Assembly (NCBI GenBank): GCA_001790855.1 | Contig: MGDH01000015.1 | Coordinates: 21,011-85,010 of the forward strand | Source of the DNA: Candidatus Schekmanbacteria bacterium RIFCSPLOWO2_02_FULL_38_14 | GTDB lineage: Bacteria; Schekmanbacteria; GWA2-38-11 | DNA: 64,000 nucleotides | Direction of reading: 5' to 3' | Shown here: piece by piece, positions 60,887 to 64,000 of the stretch | How positions within the stretch are numbered: the stretch's first letter is position 1 | Layout: every line of letters starts with the position of its first letter | Made by a program: the position numbers and the translations under genes | Notes under the pieces: model-generated | What the model was told of the DNA's origin: nothing | Databases searched by the model: none | What the model saw: the letters and a program-made list of their open reading frames with translations, nothing else

Positions 60887-61246
60887 TCATTTCTTTCTCT
60901 TTATTCTAGTTGACGATTTTGAGACAACAACCAATGTTCCTTTTAGCTCAGAAACATCAATGGAAGATAAATAATTTATTACACGATTATAGATTTCTTT
61001 GCCTCGCATTCCTTTAGGACGGATGAATATTATCCCGGGAAGAAGGTCTGGAGGAAAACGGAGTATGTTAGAAAAATCCGAATCCATTGATATGATTCCA
61101 AAATTGTTTTGAATCGCATAATAATAAATTTTTTCATCATCCTGACCAACTAAAGCAGATGAAGAAACATCTATGCTATCTGGATAAAATTTTAAGAGTG
61201 TGTTTTTAATATCAGTTGGAAGATTCTCATCAAGAAGAAATTTCAT
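60887..61246 (-). CDS. DUF5615 (PIN-like) putative toxin
   Basis: 119 residues of the PIN-like DUF5615 type: MKFLLDENLPTDIKNTLLKF at the start, then IISMDSDFSNILRFPP with acidic residues expected to bind metal, and IIFIRPKGMRGKEIYNRVI. Such proteins pair with DUF433 partners and are regarded as probable RNases of toxin-antitoxin systems. The start codon overlaps the stop of the DUF433 gene by one base, so translation is coupled. Confidence 0.85.
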   Translation of the reverse strand: MKFLLDENLPTDIKNTLLKFYPDSIDVSSSALVGQDDEKIYYYAIQNNFGIISMDSDFSNILRFPPDLLPGIIFIRPKGMRGKEIYNRVINYLSSIDVSELKGTLVVVSKSSTRIKRKK

Positions 61247-61467
61247 TATGTAATGGTAGCCTCTTCATAATTCAATAACTCTGCTGCAAAACGAATTCCT
61301 TCAAGAATATGTTCTTTGGTTAATTGGGGATATGCTTTCAAAATGTCTTCAATTGTATCACCTGCTCCCATCATTTCTAGAATGATATGAACCGGAATTC
61401 TTGTTCCTGCAAAGCAAGGTTTTCCTCCGCAAACTCCTGGCTTTGATTCGATGAATTTAAAATTCAT
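61246..61467 (-). CDS. DUF433 putative antitoxin
   Basis: 73 residues typical of DUF433: IESKPGVCGGKPCFAGTRIP, then VHIILEMMGAGDTIEDILKAYPQLT, landmarks GGKPCFAGTRIPV and AYPQLTKE. The family has a winged-helix-like fold and is usually the first gene of a pair with a DUF5615 protein, as here. It likely neutralises the partner and may repress its own promoter. A ribosome-binding site (AAGGA) precedes the start. Confidence 0.88.
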   Translation of the reverse strand: MNFKFIESKPGVCGGKPCFAGTRIPVHIILEMMGAGDTIEDILKAYPQLTKEHILEGIRFAAELLNYEEATIT

Positions 61468-61542
61468 ATTATTTTTCCTTTCATCTATATTAAATATATA
61501 GCGGTTCTAATTAAAGTGCAACGAAAAATTAGAGTTTGGATT

Positions 61543-62088
61543 TTAAGCTTTGACATTTGAGATTAACTTATTATGCCTCTCTCTTTCGCTAAAAACACAC
61601 CCACAATACTTCTGTCTGTACAGCCCCATCTCTTTTGAGACCTTCACACCTTCCTGCCATCCCTGCCTGAAATCCTCATAATAAAATTCTATCCCTAAAT
61701 CCCTGCCAAGCTCATTCCCAATATCTTTTACAACTTCGTGCTTCATATATATGCTGTAAAGGAGTGATGTGGAAAAGCAGTCGAAGTTCAGTTTCACAGC
61801 CTCTTTTGCTGTTTCTTCAAGACGAATTGAATAGCATATTTTGCATCTGTTTTCAATGTCATCATTTATAGATTCAAAAAATTTTGCAATATCATATTGC
61901 TCATTATAATAAACCTCAAAACCCACTTTCTCTGAAAATTCTTTAAGAGTATCCATTCTTTTCAAATATTCCTGAAAAGGGTGAATATTAGGATTATAAA
62001 AAAATCCCTTTACCTCAAAAGATTCCTCAAGAACTCTCTTGGGGTAAATAGCACATGGTGCGCAACAGATGTGGAGAAGAAGTTTCAT
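61543..62088 (-). CDS. queH: Epoxyqueuosine reductase QueH
   Basis: Reduces epoxyqueuosine to queuosine in tRNA, replacing the cobalamin enzyme QueG in many bacteria. 181 residues from ATG 62088 (MKLLLHICCAPCAIYPKRVL). The metal and cluster Cys are CCAPC near the start, NRCKICYSIR in the middle and QKYCGCVFSERERHN near the end, as in DUF208/QueH. The GTG six codons upstream lies in a repeat and is less likely. With tgt and queA it completes the visible queuosine genes. Confidence 0.93.
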   Translation of the reverse strand: MKLLLHICCAPCAIYPKRVLEESFEVKGFFYNPNIHPFQEYLKRMDTLKEFSEKVGFEVYYNEQYDIAKFFESINDDIENRCKICYSIRLEETAKEAVKLNFDCFSTSLLYSIYMKHEVVKDIGNELGRDLGIEFYYEDFRQGWQEGVKVSKEMGLYRQKYCGCVFSERERHNKLISNVKA

Positions 62089-62095
62089 ATAAAAT

Positions 62096-62155
62096 TTCCC
62101 CCTCACCCTAACCCTTGCCTGCCTGCCTGCGGTAGGCAGGCAAGGGGAGAGGGAA
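62096..62155. repeat. CCCTCACCCTAACCC...GGGGAGAGGG repeat with nested palindrome
   Basis: Outer text CCCCCTCACCCTAACCC and GGGGAGAGGG frames TTGCCTGCCT...AGGCAGGCAA, which holds copy 10 of the CCTGCCT family at 62122-62140. Confidence 0.8.
62122..62140. repeat. CCTGCCT/AGGCAGG palindrome, copy 10
   Basis: CCTGCCTGCGGTAGGCAGG, nested in the repeat at 62096-62155. Confidence 0.85.
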
Positions 62156-62241
62156 TTACTTTCTAACCCCTCATTTCCTCACCAGTGAAAGAGAACATAG
62201 CCTTTATCACCTTCTCATTGACGGAATGCTCTCTCGAACTT

Positions 62242-62276
62242 CCCCTCCCTTGACGGGAGGGGATTAAGGGGAGGGT
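62242..62276. repeat. CCCCTCCC/GGGAGGGG palindrome
   Basis: CCCCTCCCTTGACGGGAGGGG followed by ATTAAGGGGAGGGTG. It lies just after the cstA stop and might also act as a weak terminator, though no T-run follows in the leftward direction. Confidence 0.65.
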
Positions 62277-62289
62277 GATATTATTCCCA

Positions 62290-64000
62290 TTAGCAATTAA
62301 TATCTGGTTTCGGGTTACTTTTAGTAGCCTCCATCTCAGAGCTAACCGCTACAACATCAGCCCCTTTGAAAATTCTGACCCATTTGACAGATGAATCAAA
62401 AATTATAACTACAACCAGTGCCATCATTATAGCTGTAATGGCTGTATTCAAATATCCCTGGAAAATTACACTCTGCACATCTGAGTTAAGCAGTAAAGCT
62501 ATGGAATTAGCTTTATCAGGATTTGTTGAGGGAAGAAAATTATCAAATATAGATTGCCAACCTGCTGTCAGAGTAAGAATAGTCATAAAAACCATTGGCA
62601 AAAAGGTTGTCCATGCATATTTAGCTTTGCCCATCCTGATTATGAAAGTGGTCCCGATACAGAGCGCCAGTGTTGCAAGCAACTGGTTTGCAATGCCAAA
62701 CATGGGCCAGATTGAGGATATACTTCCTGTGTAAATAAAATAAGACCAGCAGAACACAACTACAGCACTTGCCAGCAGATTTCCCGGAAGCCAGTCTGCC
62801 TTCCCAAAGGGCTTATAAAAATTTCCTCCAAATTCCTGGAGGAGAAACCGTGCTACTCTTGTCCCTGTATCAACTGTCGTTAATATGAACAATGCTTCAA
62901 ACATTATTGCAAAGTGATACCAGTATGACATTAACCCCTTCATTCCGGGAATAGATGAAAATATCTGAGCCATGCCAACTGCAAGAGACACAGCACCCCC
63001 TGGCCTTCCAGACAACTGCTCTCCGACAACTTTTTCAAGCTCTGGCAGATGGATAATATTAAGCCCCATCTGTTTAAATTTTTCAGGGATTACATTTATT
63101 GCAAAATAATCAGATGGCTCAAGAGCACATGCTGCAATAATAGCTATAAGAGCAACAAAGGATTCGGCAAGCATAGCTCCAAAACCAATCAACTTGATAT
63201 CAGACTCTTTATCAATCATTTTGGGCGTAGTGCCTGAGCTTATCAGGGAATGGAATCCTGAGATTGCCCCACATGCAATTGTTATGAAAACGAACGGAAA
63301 TACTTTCCCTGGAATAATAGGACCGCCGCCATGGATAAATCCTGTTATAGCTGGCATTTTAAGCTCCGGCATTACACAGGTTACCCCAATAGCTAAAAAA
63401 GCAATTGTCCCAATCTTCATAAATGTACATAGATAATCTCTCGGGGCAAGAAGAACCCAGACAGGCAGAATTGAGCCAGTTAAACCATAGATTGCTATGA
63501 AGATTGTTATCTCTTTCGGATCAAAGGTAAAATATGGCGCGAGAAAGGAGCCTGGAACCCATTTGCCGAAAATAACAGTTACCGCAAACAAAACTATTCC
63601 TATAACAGTTGCCTGTTTAATATGGCCCGGTTTTAACTTATGCATGTAAAATCCCATAAAAAGCGCAATTGGTGTTGTCATAGCTATGATAAATGTACTC
63701 CATGGGCTTTCTTTGAGAGCATTAACAACAGCCAGTCCAAGCCCTGCAAGGGCTATGATAATTATAAATAGTATGGCTAATGCAGTGGCAAACCCTGTAA
63801 CAGGCCCAACTTCTTTTTTTGCAATCTCAGCAAGAGATTTCCCTCCACATCTCACAGAAGCAAAAAGAATTATAAAATCATGGACTGCACCTCCAATAAC
63901 ACCACCAATCAAAATCCACACAGTTCCTGGCAGATATCCAAACTGGGCAGCAAGTACTGGACCAATCAGAGGACCTGCTCCTGCAATGGATGCAAAGTGA
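62290..64000 (-). CDS. cstA: Carbon starvation protein CstA-family transporter (5' end outside window)
   Basis: Polytopic permease importing peptides or pyruvate. The frame is open to the window edge ([20 protein letters not shown]), so the first ~70 residues are missing. Family landmarks are [40 protein letters not shown] (short: [12 protein letters not shown]), [15 protein letters not shown], and [20 protein letters not shown] with LQEFGG. At least 12 helices lie in the visible ~568 residues. It is probably complete at the C-terminus (ends [10 protein letters not shown]). Confidence 0.95.
   Translation of the reverse strand, partial: HFASIAGAGPLIGPVLAAQFGYLPGTVWILIGGVIGGAVHDFIILFASVRCGGKSLAEIAKKEVGPVTGFATALAILFIIIIALAGLGLAVVNALKESPWSTFIIAMTTPIALFMGFYMHKLKPGHIKQATVIGIVLFAVTVIFGKWVPGSFLAPYFTFDPKEITIFIAIYGLTGSILPVWVLLAPRDYLCTFMKIGTIAFLAIGVTCVMPELKMPAITGFIHGGGPIIPGKVFPFVFITIACGAISGFHSLISSGTTPKMIDKESDIKLIGFGAMLAESFVALIAIIAACALEPSDYFAINVIPEKFKQMGLNIIHLPELEKVVGEQLSGRPGGAVSLAVGMAQIFSSIPGMKGLMSYWYHFAIMFEALFILTTVDTGTRVARFLLQEFGGNFYKPFGKADWLPGNLLASAVVVFCWSYFIYTGSISSIWPMFGIANQLLATLALCIGTTFIIRMGKAKYAWTTFLPMVFMTILTLTAGWQSIFDNFLPSTNPDKANSIALLLNSDVQSVIFQGYLNTAITAIMMALVVVIIFDSSVKWVRIFKGADVVAVSSEMEATKSNPKPDINC

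Overview
The window looks like chromosome from an AT-rich, Gram-negative, probably uncultured and anaerobic bacterium. The Gram-negative call rests on an outer-membrane-porin-like protein (24055-25536), several Sec-exported proteins and a separate SecD/SecF/YajC set. The MetV-MetF pair with a stand-alone MetH-activation-domain protein is common in anaerobes of the Desulfobacterota, Nitrospirota and neighbouring candidate phyla. I cannot place the phylum from sequence alone. I see no rRNA, tRNA, CRISPR array or prophage. Almost all genes are housekeeping or envelope genes; the unusual part is the dense population of small palindromic repeats.

Layout. 0-10 kb: the end of ahcY, thioredoxin, a sugar-nucleotide epimerase, then a one-carbon/methionine cluster (radical SAM protein, MetH activation domain, MetV, MetF) with a PHP phosphatase and an orphan OppD-type ATPase. 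9.7-15 kb: one 1801-residue exported protein of Ig-like repeats. 15-30 kb: ilvA, mutL, moaB, an MFS pump, miaA, an HNH nuclease, bioF, a porin, dusB, a REP-associated tyrosine transposase (RAYT), and an Nramp-like transporter paired with a soluble MgtE-N/CBS protein. 30-41 kb: metabolite repair (nnr, ridA), a RelA/SpoT enzyme, a DksA-like protein, a small ribbon-helix-helix operon, a lipid-linked glycosyltransferase, NfeD-slipin and a sirtuin. 41-49 kb: an MBL hydrolase, comEC, a nitrilase-family amidase, an MtnX-like phosphatase, comEA and an ion transporter. 49-54.3 kb: a compact trehalose operon (otsA-otsB-DUF5752-treT) in which OtsA is fused to a membrane sensor and HAMP module. 54.5-62.1 kb: secD/secF/yajC, then tgt, queA and queH for queuosine, plus a DUF433/DUF5615 toxin-antitoxin-like pair. 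The right edge cuts cstA.

The repeats form a system worth attention. A 19-20 bp palindrome of the form CCTGYCT-N5/6-AGRCAGG occurs ten times, always between genes and repeatedly nested inside other repeats. Comparing 22546-22615 with 32451-32501 gives a filled and an empty site. Paired hairpins bounded by GTAG and CTAC (REPIN-like) occur at 58995, 60363 and inside the RAYT gene itself. Other palindromes or repeats lie in frame inside queA, at the 5' end of miaA and at the 3' end of cobB. A four-helix-bundle (S23/IVP) gene is bracketed by degenerate inverted arms; a second site holds a truncated copy and a third has arms only.

Physiologically the genes suggest methyl-cycle metabolism, an osmotic or desiccation response through trehalose, stringent control, DNA uptake and queuosine tRNA modification.
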